A stretch of 64,000 bases of DNA from contig JAFWDI010000007.1 in the NCBI GenBank assembly GCA_017513125.1, positions 62,001 to 126,000 on the forward strand, in the 5' to 3' direction. The stretch's first letter is position 1. Each line of letters opens with the position of its first letter. The stretch is from Lachnospiraceae bacterium (GTDB lineage: Bacteria > Bacillota > Clostridia > Lachnospirales > Lachnospiraceae). A program made the translations under genes and the position numbers. The notes under the pieces are model-generated. The model saw nothing but the letters and a program-made list of their open reading frames with translations. It was not told the origin of the DNA and ran no database searches. Shown piece by piece: positions 1 through 10,726 of this stretch.

Positions 1-1
1 C

Positions 2-2821
<2,820 letters not shown>

Positions 2822-2875
2822 CGGCATACTTCCGACTCGGCCGGAAATGATCCCGGACCGCAGGAAAAATAATAG

Positions 2876-2904
2876 TTGACACGGCGCCCGGACAGTGGTA
2901 AATT
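2876..2904 (+). promoter_or_regulatory. Sigma-A promoter of the infC operon
   Basis: TTGACA at 2876-2881, a 17-base spacer and TAAATT at 2899-2904. It lies about 190 bases upstream of infC, so the transcript carries a long leader. Confidence 0.75.
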
Positions 2905-2911
2905 ATCACAG

Positions 2912-3096
2912 GTTCGGGCGCCTGCCCGTTCTACATTGAAGAAGAGTTTCTCTCACCTCAGCGCGGGGAGCGTCATGAGTGTTCATAGGCAGAGCACAGC
3001 CGGGAGACCGGCGGCATCCTGCGCGTGAAAGGTGGACGAAACTCGGAGAGTCGTCCATTTTTTGTTTGAGTTTTTGGTGAATGTGAGGTATCAGCC
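2912..3096 (+). promoter_or_regulatory. infC-rpmI-rplT leader with attenuator (L20-leader type)
   Basis: The leader can form a long-range stem (CACCT at 2954-2958 with AGGTG at 3030-3034, and GCGCG at 2961-2965 with CGCGT at 3022-3026). Just after it sits an intrinsic terminator: GGACG 3034-3038 with CGTCC 3052-3056, inner ACTC/GAGT, then a T6 run ending at 3063. AGGTG shares a base with the terminator stem, so the two folds can interfere. In Firmicutes this operon is known to be repressed by L20 binding to its leader (Rfam L20_leader class). Assignment rests on position and architecture, not on a covariance-model hit. Confidence 0.72.
3034..3063 (+). terminator. Attenuator terminator in the infC leader
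   Basis: Hairpin GGACG/CGTCC with inner ACTC/GAGT and a GGA loop, followed by six T. It sits 33 bases before the infC start, so it must be conditional. Confidence 0.7.
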
Positions 3097-3606
3097 ATTA
3101 GCGAGATGATGATCAACGAGCAGATCAGAGCTGAGGAAGTGCGTCTCATCGGGGTGCACGGGGAGCAGCTTGGGATCATGAGCGCGCGCGAGGCCCAGAA
3201 AGCGGCCGATGAAGCGGAGCTGGATCTGGTCTGCGTATCGCCGAACGCAAATCCCCCCGTCTGTAAGATCATCGATTACGGAAAGTTCCGTTATGAGATG
3301 GCCCGGAAGGAGAAGGACGCGCGGAAAAAGCAGAAGACCATCGAGATCAAGGAAGTCCGGCTTTCGCCGAACATCGATACGAACGATCTGAACACGAAGG
3401 TCTCCGCGGCGCGTAAATTCATTTCGAAAGGGAATAAGGTGAAGGTCACGCTGCGTTTCCGCGGCCGTGAGATGAGCCATATGGCCCAGAGCAGACATAT
3501 TCTGGATGATTTTGCTGCAGAGCTGGAAGACATTGCCGTTATCGACCGCCCCTCGAAGGTAGAGGGCCGCAGCCTGGTGATGTTCCTTTCCGAGAAGAAA
3601 AAGTGA
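3097..3606 (+). CDS. infC: Translation initiation factor IF-3
   Basis: IF-3 binds the 30S subunit, blocks premature 50S joining and checks start-codon/initiator-tRNA pairing. The protein (169 residues) has the IF-3 N domain opening INEQIRAEEVRLIG, a lysine-rich linker (EKDARKKQK) and the C domain with KVTLRFRGREM near residue 110. I choose an ATT start at 3097 rather than the first ATG at 3106: the ribosome site GAGG at 3085-3088 is 8 bases before ATT, and ATT (AUU) starts are the conserved, self-regulating choice for infC because IF-3 discriminates against them. It is followed 18 bases later by rpmI in one operon. Confidence 0.95.
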   Translation: MSEMMINEQIRAEEVRLIGVHGEQLGIMSAREAQKAADEAELDLVCVSPNANPPVCKIIDYGKFRYEMARKEKDARKKQKTIEIKEVRLSPNIDTNDLNTKVSAARKFISKGNKVKVTLRFRGREMSHMAQSRHILDDFAAELEDIAVIDRPSKVEGRSLVMFLSEKKK

Positions 3607-3624
3607 CACGAAGGAGGATCAGTC

Positions 3625-3819
3625 ATGCCTAAGATCAAAACGAAAAGAGCCGCTGCCAAGCGCTTCCATAAGACCGGCACCGGTAAGCTGAAGAGAATGA
3701 AGGCGAATAAGAGCCACATTCTGACGAAGAAGACCACGAAGCGTAAGAGAGGCCTCCGCAAGGCTACCATGACCTGTGACGCGAACGCGAAGGTCATGAA
3801 GAAGATTCTCCCTTACTGA
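3625..3819 (+). CDS. rpmI: 50S ribosomal protein L35
   Basis: 64-residue, strongly basic protein with the L35 signature [14 protein letters not shown] and the family's usual length. It is a structural component of the large subunit. The start has a GAAGGAGG ribosome site at the normal distance. It lies between infC and rplT in the standard infC-rpmI-rplT order, and its expression should follow the shared leader. Nothing unusual is seen. Confidence 0.98.
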   Translation: MPKIKTKRAAAKRFHKTGTGKLKRMKANKSHILTKKTTKRKRGLRKATMTCDANAKVMKKILPY

Positions 3820-3843
3820 TAGAGCCGAAGGAGGTAATTTGAC

Positions 3844-4206
3844 ATGGCAAGAATCAAAGGTGGCTTGAACGCCAGAAAGAAGCATAATAAAGTCCTGAAG
3901 ATGGCGAAAGGCTATCGCGGAGCGCGCTCGAAGCAGTACCGCATCGCGAAGCAGTCCGTCATGCGCGCCCTGACTTCCTCTTACGCGGGCCGCAAGCAGA
4001 AGAAGCGCCAGTTCCGTCAGCTGTGGATAGCGCGCATCAACGCTGCCGCACGTATCAACGGTCTGTCCTACAGCCGCTTCATGTACGGCCTTAAGCTGGC
4101 CGGCGTCGAGATGAACCGCAAGATGCTCGCTGACATCGCCGTGAACGACGCTGCCGGTTTTGCGAAACTCGCAGAAGTTGCAAAAGAAAAGCTTGAGGTG
4201 GCCTGA
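3844..4206 (+). CDS. rplT: 50S ribosomal protein L20
   Basis: 120 residues, typical L20: long basic N-terminal helix ([20 protein letters not shown]) and a globular C-terminal half with [18 protein letters not shown]20 is an early 23S rRNA-binding assembly protein and, in Firmicutes, the translational or transcriptional repressor of its own operon through the leader. Ribosome site GAAGGAGG precedes ATG. The 3' end of the gene also contains the -35 hexamer of the tRNA-Pro promoter (TTGAGG at 4193-4198). The operon terminator follows at 4224. Confidence 0.98.
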   Translation: MARIKGGLNARKKHNKVLKMAKGYRGARSKQYRIAKQSVMRALTSSYAGRKQKKRQFRQLWIARINAAARINGLSYSRFMYGLKLAGVEMNRKMLADIAVNDAAGFAKLAEVAKEKLEVA

Positions 4207-4221
4207 TCATCGTGCTATAAT
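4193..4221 (+). promoter_or_regulatory. Promoter of tRNA-Pro
   Basis: TTGAGG at 4193-4198 (inside the end of rplT), 17-base spacer, perfect TATAAT at 4216-4221. The expected start near 4228 falls inside the upstream arm of the rplT terminator, so the tRNA transcript does not carry the complete hairpin while rplT read-through does. Confidence 0.7.
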
Positions 4222-4223
4222 CC

Positions 4224-4257
4224 CTTTCGTTCGGGTTTAGGCCCGGACGAAAGTTTT
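4224..4257 (+). terminator. Terminator of the infC-rpmI-rplT operon
   Basis: Twelve-base-pair stem (4224-4235 with 4242-4253, one G-U) and TTTT at 4254-4257. The next base, 4258, is already the first base of mature tRNA-Pro. Confidence 0.8.
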
Positions 4258-4331
4258 CGGGGCGTGGCTCAGTTTGGTAGAGCGTCCGGTTAGGGACCGG
4301 GAGGTCGCAAGTTCAAATCTTGTCGCCCCGA
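4258..4331 (+). tRNA. tRNA-Pro (anticodon AGG)
   Basis: Full cloverleaf: acceptor 4258-4264 with 4324-4330, D stem GCTC/GAGC, anticodon stem TCCGG/CCGGG around loop TTAGGGA (4290-4296), T arm GCAAG-TTCAAAT-CTTGT, discriminator A, no encoded CCA. The body resembles Bacillus tRNA-Pro closely. Position 34 is A, giving AGG, which would need deamination to inosine to read CCC. A34 is uncommon in bacteria outside tRNA-Arg(ACG). Confidence 0.93.
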
Positions 4332-4338
4332 CGTAAAG

Positions 4339-4374
4339 CGCCGTCACTTTCGAAATGAAGGTGGCGGCGTTTTC
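4339..4374 (+). terminator. Terminator after tRNA-Pro
   Basis: Nine-base stem CGCCGTCAC/GTGGCGGCG (4339-4347 with 4361-4369, one G-U) followed by TTTT. Confidence 0.75.
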
Positions 4375-4431
4375 ATATTGTCTGAAGCAGGTTCCGGGAC
4401 CCAAAGAGTATCGAAACGGTTAAAACGGGAT

Positions 4432-4460
4432 TTGCAAGGCGTCAGAAAACGTGTGATAAT
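4432..4460 (+). promoter_or_regulatory. Promoter of the first OYE-type gene
   Basis: TTGCAA at 4432-4437, 17-base spacer, GATAAT at 4455-4460 with an extended -10 TG at 4452-4453. About 50 bases upstream of the start at 4514. Confidence 0.68.
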
Positions 4461-4513
4461 AAAGAAGTTGAGAACCTGATTTCATAATGCCTGATCATAA
4501 GGGAGGATCACAT

Positions 4514-6460
4514 ATGGAACCGATCAAATATCCGCATCTTTTTGAGCCGTTGCGTATCCGCGGCACCTATTTCCGCAACCGTATTTTCTCCGCTCCTCAG
4601 GGCTTTTACAATGACGGCCCCGACCGCATTCATTCCGAAGCAGCGGTCGCGTTCTACGAGCGGAAAGCGCTCGGCGGCTTTGCTTCGGTCTGCGTCGGCG
4701 ACTGCATGGTCTCTAAGGACGGTAAGAATCTGCCCTGGACCCAGGATATGGGCGACATCGAGAACCTGAACTCGCTCTCGAAGATCGCGTGGGCCATCCG
4801 CCGGAACGGTGCCGTGGCCTCCGCGGAGCTGTCGCATGACGGTATGTTCAGCATTGCCTCGAAGATGGAGAACGGATCGACGCTTTACGGCCCGACGGGC
4901 GGAGAGTGGCGTTACGGGCATGTCAAGGAGATGGATGAGGAGAAGATCTTCGAGATCGTCGACCAGTTCGGAAAGGCTGCCGCGTTCGCGAAACGCTGCG
5001 GTTTTAACATGATCACGCTTCACGGCGGTCACGGCTGGCTGATTCATCAGTTCATGTCGCATATTTATAATAAGCGCACGGACCGCTGGGGCGGAAGCCT
5101 TGAGAACCGGATGCGTTTCCCGTTGGCGGTAGTAGACGCGATCCGCGCGGCGGTCGGCGAGGATACGCCTATCGAGTTCCGCTTCTCGGGCAGCGAGATC
5201 GACCCGAGCGGCTACGATGTGACCGAGGGCTGCCGGATCGCGGAGTATCTGGACGGAAAGGTCGATCTTATTCATGTCTCGGCTGGCATCCACGAGATCG
5301 AAAAGACCTTTATCGTGGTGCATCCTTCCATGTTCCTGGAAGACGGCTGCAACTCGAAATACGCCCGCGAGATCAAAAAGCACGTAAAGCAGTCAAAGGT
5401 CGTCACGGTCGGCGCGTTTACGGATCCGGCGCACATGGAAGAGTTTATCGCTTCGGGCGGTGCGGACATCGTCGCGGTCGCGCGGCAGACGCTGGCTGAT
5501 CCCGATTTCCCGATCAAGGCCCGCACCGGCAGGGACGATGAGATCGCCGGCTGCATCCGCTGCCTGCAGTGCTTCCACAATGTCGGCGGTCATCGGATCT
5601 TCCGTTGCTCCCTGAACCCCGAGATCGGTCAGGAACTTGATGTGAAGATGATGCCGGAGCAGGCGCGTGTAAAGAAGAACGTTCTGGTCGCAGGCGGCGG
5701 CGTCGGCGGCATGGAGGCTGCCGTGACTGCGGCGAAGATGGGCCATACCGTAACGCTCTGCGAGAAGTCCGACCGTCTCGGAGGCATCCTGAACTGCGAG
5801 CATGACGTTCCGTTTAAGAAGAACCTGAAGCGTTATCTGAAGCGCCAGGCGAGACTGCTCGAGGTCTACGGAGTCGACGTAAAGCTGAACACCGAAGTCA
5901 CGCCGGATTACGTAAAGGAGTTCGGTCCCGATGTGCTGATCGCCTCACTGGGCGCGCGGCCGTTCATTCCGCCGATCCCCGGCATTGAAAAGGCTGTTCC
6001 TGCGGAGTATGCACTGCAGAACATCGACGAGGTAAAGGGAGAAGTTGCGATCCTCGGCGCCGGCCTGGTGGGCATTGAACTGGGCATCTGGCTCGCGCAG
6101 CGCGGCCAGAAAGTGAAGCTGATCGAGATGGCGGATCATCCCGGCGTGGACTTCACGGATATTTCGTTCCTGGCATATCCGATCTATGTCGAGGAGCTCG
6201 GCATTGACATTATGCTGAACACGAAGGCGGTCGGTATCGCTGACGGTGAAGTCACAGTCGAGACCGCGGACGGACAGTCCACGGTGAAAGCGGATACCGT
6301 GGTATGTGCGGTAGGTCAGAAGCCGCTCGCGGCGGAAGCGGACGCACTCGCACTCTGTGCGCCGGAGTTTTATGCGATCGGCGACTGCATCCGTCCCGAG
6401 AATATCCTGGCCGCGACGAAACAGGCGTACGCGATCGCCAGAAATATCGGCAGAATCTAA
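4514..6460 (+). CDS. NADH:flavin oxidoreductase / 2,4-dienoyl-CoA reductase-type Fe-S flavoenzyme (OYE family)
   Basis: 648 residues with the complete architecture of the multi-domain Old Yellow Enzyme group (FadH, trimethylamine dehydrogenase, BaiCD/BaiH): FMN TIM barrel (about 1-340), four-cysteine [4Fe-4S] site C-x2-C-x2-C-x11-C near 347-365, FAD-binding VLVAGGGVGGMEAA near 391 and NAD(P)-binding VAILGAGLVGIELG near 511. Such enzymes move hydride from NAD(P)H through FAD and Fe-S to FMN and reduce an activated C=C or a related substrate. The substrate cannot be read. Start chosen at 4514, directly behind GGGAGG; the earlier ATG at 4487 lacks a ribosome site. It has its own promoter and a terminator-like hairpin after it, and is followed by three co-directional flavin and Fe-S genes. 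Confidence 0.9.
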   Translation: MEPIKYPHLFEPLRIRGTYFRNRIFSAPQGFYNDGPDRIHSEAAVAFYERKALGGFASVCVGDCMVSKDGKNLPWTQDMGDIENLNSLSKIAWAIRRNGAVASAELSHDGMFSIASKMENGSTLYGPTGGEWRYGHVKEMDEEKIFEIVDQFGKAAAFAKRCGFNMITLHGGHGWLIHQFMSHIYNKRTDRWGGSLENRMRFPLAVVDAIRAAVGEDTPIEFRFSGSEIDPSGYDVTEGCRIAEYLDGKVDLIHVSAGIHEIEKTFIVVHPSMFLEDGCNSKYAREIKKHVKQSKVVTVGAFTDPAHMEEFIASGGADIVAVARQTLADPDFPIKARTGRDDEIAGCIRCLQCFHNVGGHRIFRCSLNPEIGQELDVKMMPEQARVKKNVLVAGGGVGGMEAAVTAAKMGHTVTLCEKSDRLGGILNCEHDVPFKKNLKRYLKRQARLLEVYGVDVKLNTEVTPDYVKEFGPDVLIASLGARPFIPPIPGIEKAVPAEYALQNIDEVKGEVAILGAGLVGIELGIWLAQRGQKVKLIEMADHPGVDFTDISFLAYPIYVEELGIDIMLNTKAVGIADGEVTVETADGQSTVKADTVVCAVGQKPLAAEADALALCAPEFYAIGDCIRPENILAATKQAYAIARNIGRI

Positions 6461-6471
6461 ATCTTTACAGA

Positions 6472-6499
6472 AGCGCTCCGGTGATCCGGGGCGCTTTTT
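6472..6499 (+). terminator. Terminator between the OYE gene and the GlcDEF-like genes
   Basis: Ten-base stem AGCGCTCCGG/CCGGGGCGCT (6472-6481 with 6486-6495) followed by a T5 run. The next gene begins 49 bases on, so this may attenuate rather than fully end transcription. Confidence 0.75.
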
Positions 6500-6511
6500 G
6501 ATGGAAAATAC

Positions 6512-6529
6512 CGGCAGTTCACACTGCCG
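6512..6529. promoter_or_regulatory. Perfect palindrome before the FAD subunit gene
   Basis: CGGCAGT at 6512-6518 and ACTGCCG at 6523-6529 with a 4-base loop, no T run, 18 bases before the start at 6548. It could be an operator or an mRNA hairpin ahead of the ribosome site GGGAGG. Confidence 0.4.
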
Positions 6530-6547
6530 AAATAAGGGAGGGTAGTT

Positions 6548-7852
6548 ATGCTGTTTCCTGAGAATGTCAACGACGTCCGGAAGATCATTCTGGAGGCGAG
6601 AGAGACAGGAAAGGGCCTGGTTCCGGTCAGTTCCGGTCCGCCGCATATCCACGGCGGAAGCGCGAACCCGGACGCGGAGACCGTCTGTTTCTCCCGCATG
6701 GACCGCATTATAAAGATCGACAGAAGGAGCCGTTATTGCCGGATCGAGCCCGGCGTGACTTTCGGGGATCTGATCCCGAAGCTCGCAGAGAGCGGAATGC
6801 GGCTGAATATGCCGTTCCTGCCCCGCGCGAACAAGTCCGTAGCCGCATCCGTCCTCGAACGTGAGGGGGTACTGGTTCCGAAATACCAATACGATTATCC
6901 GGATCCTCTGCTGACCGTGGAGGCGGTCTTCGGTACCGGAGATATCATGCACACGGGATCGGCTTCGGGTCCCGGACCGGTTGAGGAGAACCGCTCCGAT
7001 ATGGTCCTGCCGTGGGGACCCGCCACGATCGATTATTACCGACTGTTTACTGCCGCTCAGGGAACGATGGGCTTCCTGACCTGGGCCACGATGAAGACAG
7101 AGGTAAAGCCTTCACTCGGCTCTCTTTTCTTTATTCTTTCGGATGAACTGAAACCGCTGACGGAGCTGGCCAATGATATCTGCCGGAACCGCGTTCCGGA
7201 CGAGATCATTATACTGGACCGCGCGAGCTTCACGGATGCATTTGCGGACAGTGCTGCCGAGGAGGAGGCATTGTCCGGAGCGCCCGAATGGATCATGCTT
7301 TGCCGTGTCTGCGGCTTCGACCGCTACCCCGAAGAGCGTGTGTCGATCTATGAAGGATACGTGGAAGACGCCTGCGCGCGCTTCGGCCTGACCTGTGAGA
7401 AGCAGCCTTCCTTTCTGCCGTTCCCCGCGGAGAAGGCGGAAAAAATGCTCATGGACTGTGACCGGCGTGAAGTCTACTGGAAGGAACGCCGCGGAGTCCG
7501 GAAAGAACTGCTGATGCTGGCGCCGCCGAGCAAGACTCCGGATATCGTGAGCGCGGCCCGCGCGGAGATTCCGGGTGCGGAGATCATCGTGCAGCCCCAG
7601 GTGCAGGGACGTGCCTTCCGCATCGAGATCGGTGTGTACGGAGACGGCTCGGAAGGCTATGCGAAGGATACGGATGACCTGTTCCTGAATGCCGCGAAGA
7701 AACTGATGCCTCTGGGCGCGTATTTCGACCGGCCGTACGGCAGACTGCCCGAACTGGTATATCCGGAACCGGTATCGCTGGAGGTGATACGAAAGCTGAA
7801 GGGCATTTTCGATCCGGATCACATCCTGAATCCGGGCAAGCTGTGCTTCTGA
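6548..7852 (+). CDS. FAD-binding oxidoreductase, GlcD/GlcE-like (PCMH-type FAD domain)
   Basis: 434 residues. The N-terminal 200 residues read as a PCMH-type FAD-binding domain (LVPVSSGPPHIHGG, then RYCRIEPGVTFGDL and a late TAAQGTMGFLTWATM), and the tail ends with the family's FDPDHILNPGKLCF. These enzymes oxidise hydroxy-acids or related donors, or work in reverse in larger complexes. The start ATG follows GGGAGG. It is 15 bases upstream of the Fe-S protein gene and the next flavoprotein follows directly, so the three are one transcription unit. With a GlcF-like and a second GlcD-like partner it resembles the GlcE role in glycolate oxidase; the substrate is unknown. Confidence 0.85.
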   Translation: MLFPENVNDVRKIILEARETGKGLVPVSSGPPHIHGGSANPDAETVCFSRMDRIIKIDRRSRYCRIEPGVTFGDLIPKLAESGMRLNMPFLPRANKSVAASVLEREGVLVPKYQYDYPDPLLTVEAVFGTGDIMHTGSASGPGPVEENRSDMVLPWGPATIDYYRLFTAAQGTMGFLTWATMKTEVKPSLGSLFFILSDELKPLTELANDICRNRVPDEIIILDRASFTDAFADSAAEEEALSGAPEWIMLCRVCGFDRYPEERVSIYEGYVEDACARFGLTCEKQPSFLPFPAEKAEKMLMDCDRREVYWKERRGVRKELLMLAPPSKTPDIVSAARAEIPGAEIIVQPQVQGRAFRIEIGVYGDGSEGYAKDTDDLFLNAAKKLMPLGAYFDRPYGRLPELVYPEPVSLEVIRKLKGIFDPDHILNPGKLCF

Positions 7853-7867
7853 GGGGAGGTGGACCAG

Positions 7868-9091
7868 ATGTCAGATCTTAAAAAACACCAGTATACGATG
7901 GAGAGCTGCAATCACTGCGGCCAGTGCAAATGGATCCTCCCTGCGAGAATGATCGGATGGGATTTTGCGGAGATCTGCCCCATTCACATGCGCTACAGCT
8001 ATGACGCGTACTCCGGTCAGGGGATGCTGAACATGGCGCGCGAGGTCTCTGAGGGCAAGCTTTCCTGCTCCGAGGGCATGATGAAGCTCGCGCATGCATG
8101 CACCGCCTGCGGCGCCTGCGATATCAACTGCAAAAACGTTAAGGATATGGAGGTTCTGGAAGTCATCTATGAACTCCGGGCCGAGTGTGCGGAGCAGGGC
8201 TTCGTGCCGGAACCGGTGAAACGGACAGCCGAGAATGTAAAGCAGACGCACAATATCTACGGGCTTCCGCATGCGGACCGCTTCGCATGGCTGCCCGCGG
8301 ACTATGAAGATGATCCCGGGGCGGACACGATCCTTTTCGTGGGCTGCAGCGCGTACCGTTATCCGGAGACCGCGCTGGCGGCGATCAGGATCCTGAAAGC
8401 CGGCGGAGTCCGGTTCCGCCTGCTCGGAGAAGAGGAGTGGTGCTGCGGCGGATCGTTGTGGCGCTCGGGACTGCATGAGGAGGCAGGCGAACTGATCCGC
8501 AGGAATATGGAAGTCTTCCGTGCACAGGGCGTTAAGACCGTGATCACGGCCTGCGCGGAGTGCTTCGGGAACTTCCGCGGAATCTATCCCCGGTTTGAGG
8601 AAACGGAGATCAGTTTCCGTCATATCACCGAAGTCGCGGACGAACTGATCTCGCAGGGCCGTCTGACGCTGAAGGGCGCAGATGCACCGATGAAAGTGAC
8701 TTATCACGATCCCTGCATGCTGGGACGTCTCTCCGAGAAGTATGTGCCCTGGGAGGGTGAGATCCGTTCCTACGGCCTGCATGTTCCGGAGAAGAAGTTT
8801 AACCGCGGAGAATTCGGCGTATACGAACCGCCCCGCAGGATCCTGGATGCGATTCCGGGCATTGACCGTACGGAAATGATCCGTTATAAGGAGGAGACCT
8901 TCTGCTGCGGAGCGCCTTCCCGCGAGACCGATCCGGAACTTGCGCGGTTCACCCGGGATGAGCGTCTCAGGGAGGCGGAAGCGTCGGGTGCGGAGGCCAT
9001 CGTTTCGTGCTGTCCGTTCTGCCGCGACGCGCTGTCCGGCGGCCCGGTCAGGTATCTCGATCTGACCGAGCTGATCGCGGAACACATCTGA
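7868..9091 (+). CDS. (Fe-S)-binding protein with two CCG domains, GlcF/HdrB-like
   Basis: 407 residues. The N-terminus holds two cysteine clusters: CNHCGQC (residues 14-20) with a later CPIH, and CTACGACDINC near 79, both fitting [4Fe-4S] ligation. The C-terminal two thirds carries two CCG-type cysteine domains with CCGGSLWRSG near 195 and CCGAPSRETDPE near 347, plus VGCSAYR and TYHDPC. This is the layout of GlcF, LutA-like and heterodisulfide-reductase B-type electron-transfer subunits. I use ATG 7868, eight bases after GGAGG, rather than GTG 7859, which overlaps that ribosome site. It probably links the two neighbouring flavoproteins to an electron carrier. Confidence 0.88.
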   Translation: MSDLKKHQYTMESCNHCGQCKWILPARMIGWDFAEICPIHMRYSYDAYSGQGMLNMAREVSEGKLSCSEGMMKLAHACTACGACDINCKNVKDMEVLEVIYELRAECAEQGFVPEPVKRTAENVKQTHNIYGLPHADRFAWLPADYEDDPGADTILFVGCSAYRYPETALAAIRILKAGGVRFRLLGEEEWCCGGSLWRSGLHEEAGELIRRNMEVFRAQGVKTVITACAECFGNFRGIYPRFEETEISFRHITEVADELISQGRLTLKGADAPMKVTYHDPCMLGRLSEKYVPWEGEIRSYGLHVPEKKFNRGEFGVYEPPRRILDAIPGIDRTEMIRYKEETFCCGAPSRETDPELARFTRDERLREAEASGAEAIVSCCPFCRDALSGGPVRYLDLTELIAEHI

Positions 9092-9105
9092 AAGGGGGTA
9101 TGGTC

Positions 9106-10617
9106 ATGAGTTTATCGAGAGAAGCTTATCGCGAACTGGCCGCTGTGGTCGGCGAGCAGTATATTTCCGAAGACGACTTTATTCTGGCCGGAAACCGCGC
9201 GCAGACGCCAGAGATCCCCTTCGCGCATCCGAGTCCGGACGCGATCCTGCTTCCGGGATCCGTGGAAGAAGTCGCCGAGATCGTGAAGATCTGCAATAAA
9301 TACGGGATCGAGTATATCGGCAACGTCACAGGCTGCATTCCCACGGCGTACTGCACGCGCGAGAATTCGATCATTCTGCACTTTAAGCGTATGAATAAGA
9401 TTCTGGAGATCAATGCCGAGGACCGCTACGCCGTCATTGAACCCGGCGTGCGCCACGTCCAGCTCTATCCCGAGGTTCGAAAGCTGGGACTCAGTTACAC
9501 CGCGGCTGCGGTCGGCCCCGGCGGCTCTGTGCTCGTGAACTTCTGCGCGACAGGCGGCGATCATCATTGTCAGTACGGTACTTCGCGCCCGACGCGCTAT
9601 CTGTTGGGCGTGGAGATGGTCCTTCCGAACGGCGAGATCCTGCGTACCGGATCGCTGCAGACCGATTCGGGCTGGTTCTGCCCCGAGAGTCCGGGACCCA
9701 GCCTGCGCAGCATCGTGAAAGGCTATTCCGGAAACAGCGGAAAACTCGGAATCATCACGAAATGCGCCGTAGCTCTGGACCGCTGCAAGGGACCGGCCGA
9801 GTTTCGCGCCGAGGGCCTCAGCCCACATCATAAGATCTATATGGACAGCGATTGCAGCAGCGTCTATGTGTTCAATTACAAAAGCATTCAGGACGTCTGC
9901 GACGCGATCACGAAACTCGGTGAGGCCGAGACCTGCGCAACGGTGCAGAAGTACTTCTATCTGCCGCTGACGCTGATGATGACGGAGTCGGCGAACGAGT
10001 TCTGGGAGAAGTGGCCCGAGTATAAGAAGATCTTCCCGATGCCGCTGGTCGTCCATATTGCGACGCATTCCGCTCGCGAGCGCGAGTATGAGGAGAAGAT
10101 CCTGTTCGACGTCGTCGAGGAGACGCACGGCACGCGCATTCCGCGTGAGATCGAACGGTGGTGGGAAGAGCACATGGACTACTTCATGATCGTGGCCCGT
10201 CTGCAGAGCGTCCTGCGTCTCGGCGGCAGCTGGCTGCCGATCAAGACCGGCGCGGAGTCTCTTCAGCACATGTGCGACGTGTATGACCAGACGCAGACCT
10301 TCATCCATGATTATACGAATGCCGGAAAGATCTTCGACGCTCCTGCGAACTACCAGATCATTCCGATGGAGTACGGACACTTTGCATCGAGTGAGCTGCT
10401 GTTCATGTGGGACAGAAAAGATCCGCAGTCGTTCCGGTATATGGCGGAATTCAGCCAGCGGTCGAAAGAAGAGGATCTGAAGAACCATGCCTATGTCATG
10501 GCGCCTTACGGGTTCGGAAAGGCGGTGCAGGAACAGGGCGCCCTGTACTCGCACTGCACGGACTGGCTCGCACGCGTGAAGGACGCGCTGGATCCGAATT
10601 ATACACTGGACATCTGA
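9106..10617 (+). CDS. FAD-binding oxidoreductase, GlcD / vanillyl-alcohol-oxidase superfamily
   Basis: 503 residues. A PCMH-type FAD domain covers roughly 35-245 (ILLPGSVEEVAEIVKICNKYG, RYAVIEPGVRHVQLYP, NFCATGGDHHCQYGTSRP, GYSGNSGKLGIITK) and a substrate-cap domain follows, ending in DALDPNYTLDI, a form of the usual C-terminal DPNxxLNPG. The paired histidines in GGDHH lie where this family contacts FAD. The size matches GlcD. Start ATG 9106 is eight bases after a G5 tract; the ORF is open further upstream but overlaps the Fe-S gene in another frame. Together with the preceding two genes it could form a three-subunit dehydrogenase. The donor or acceptor is not deducible. Confidence 0.85.
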   Translation: MSLSREAYRELAAVVGEQYISEDDFILAGNRAQTPEIPFAHPSPDAILLPGSVEEVAEIVKICNKYGIEYIGNVTGCIPTAYCTRENSIILHFKRMNKILEINAEDRYAVIEPGVRHVQLYPEVRKLGLSYTAAAVGPGGSVLVNFCATGGDHHCQYGTSRPTRYLLGVEMVLPNGEILRTGSLQTDSGWFCPESPGPSLRSIVKGYSGNSGKLGIITKCAVALDRCKGPAEFRAEGLSPHHKIYMDSDCSSVYVFNYKSIQDVCDAITKLGEAETCATVQKYFYLPLTLMMTESANEFWEKWPEYKKIFPMPLVVHIATHSAREREYEEKILFDVVEETHGTRIPREIERWWEEHMDYFMIVARLQSVLRLGGSWLPIKTGAESLQHMCDVYDQTQTFIHDYTNAGKIFDAPANYQIIPMEYGHFASSELLFMWDRKDPQSFRYMAEFSQRSKEEDLKNHAYVMAPYGFGKAVQEQGALYSHCTDWLARVKDALDPNYTLDI

Positions 10618-10692
10618 TCCCGGGAACGCGGCATGCGGCGGAAGCCGCATCGGCACGCCGGCGGAACACCGGCCTGGGAAAGAGAGACATGA

Positions 10693-10722
10693 AAAGGGCA
10701 CCCGCTGAAGCGGATGCCCTTT
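10693..10722. terminator. Terminator shared by the redox operon (+) and tRNA-Leu(AAG) (-)
   Basis: Thirteen-base stem with one mismatch (10693-10705 with 10710-10722). On the minus strand it begins 4 bases past the tRNA 3' end and runs into TTTTC; on the plus strand the T run is short. Confidence 0.7.
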
Positions 10723-10726
10723 ATGC

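Noticed and set aside
2822..2875. Terminator after nifJ
   Set aside because: TTCCG/CGGAA can pair weakly but no T run follows.
4481..4516. ATG 4487 as start of the first OYE gene
   Set aside because: No ribosome site precedes it, whereas GGGAGG lies just before ATG 4514 and the family begins there.
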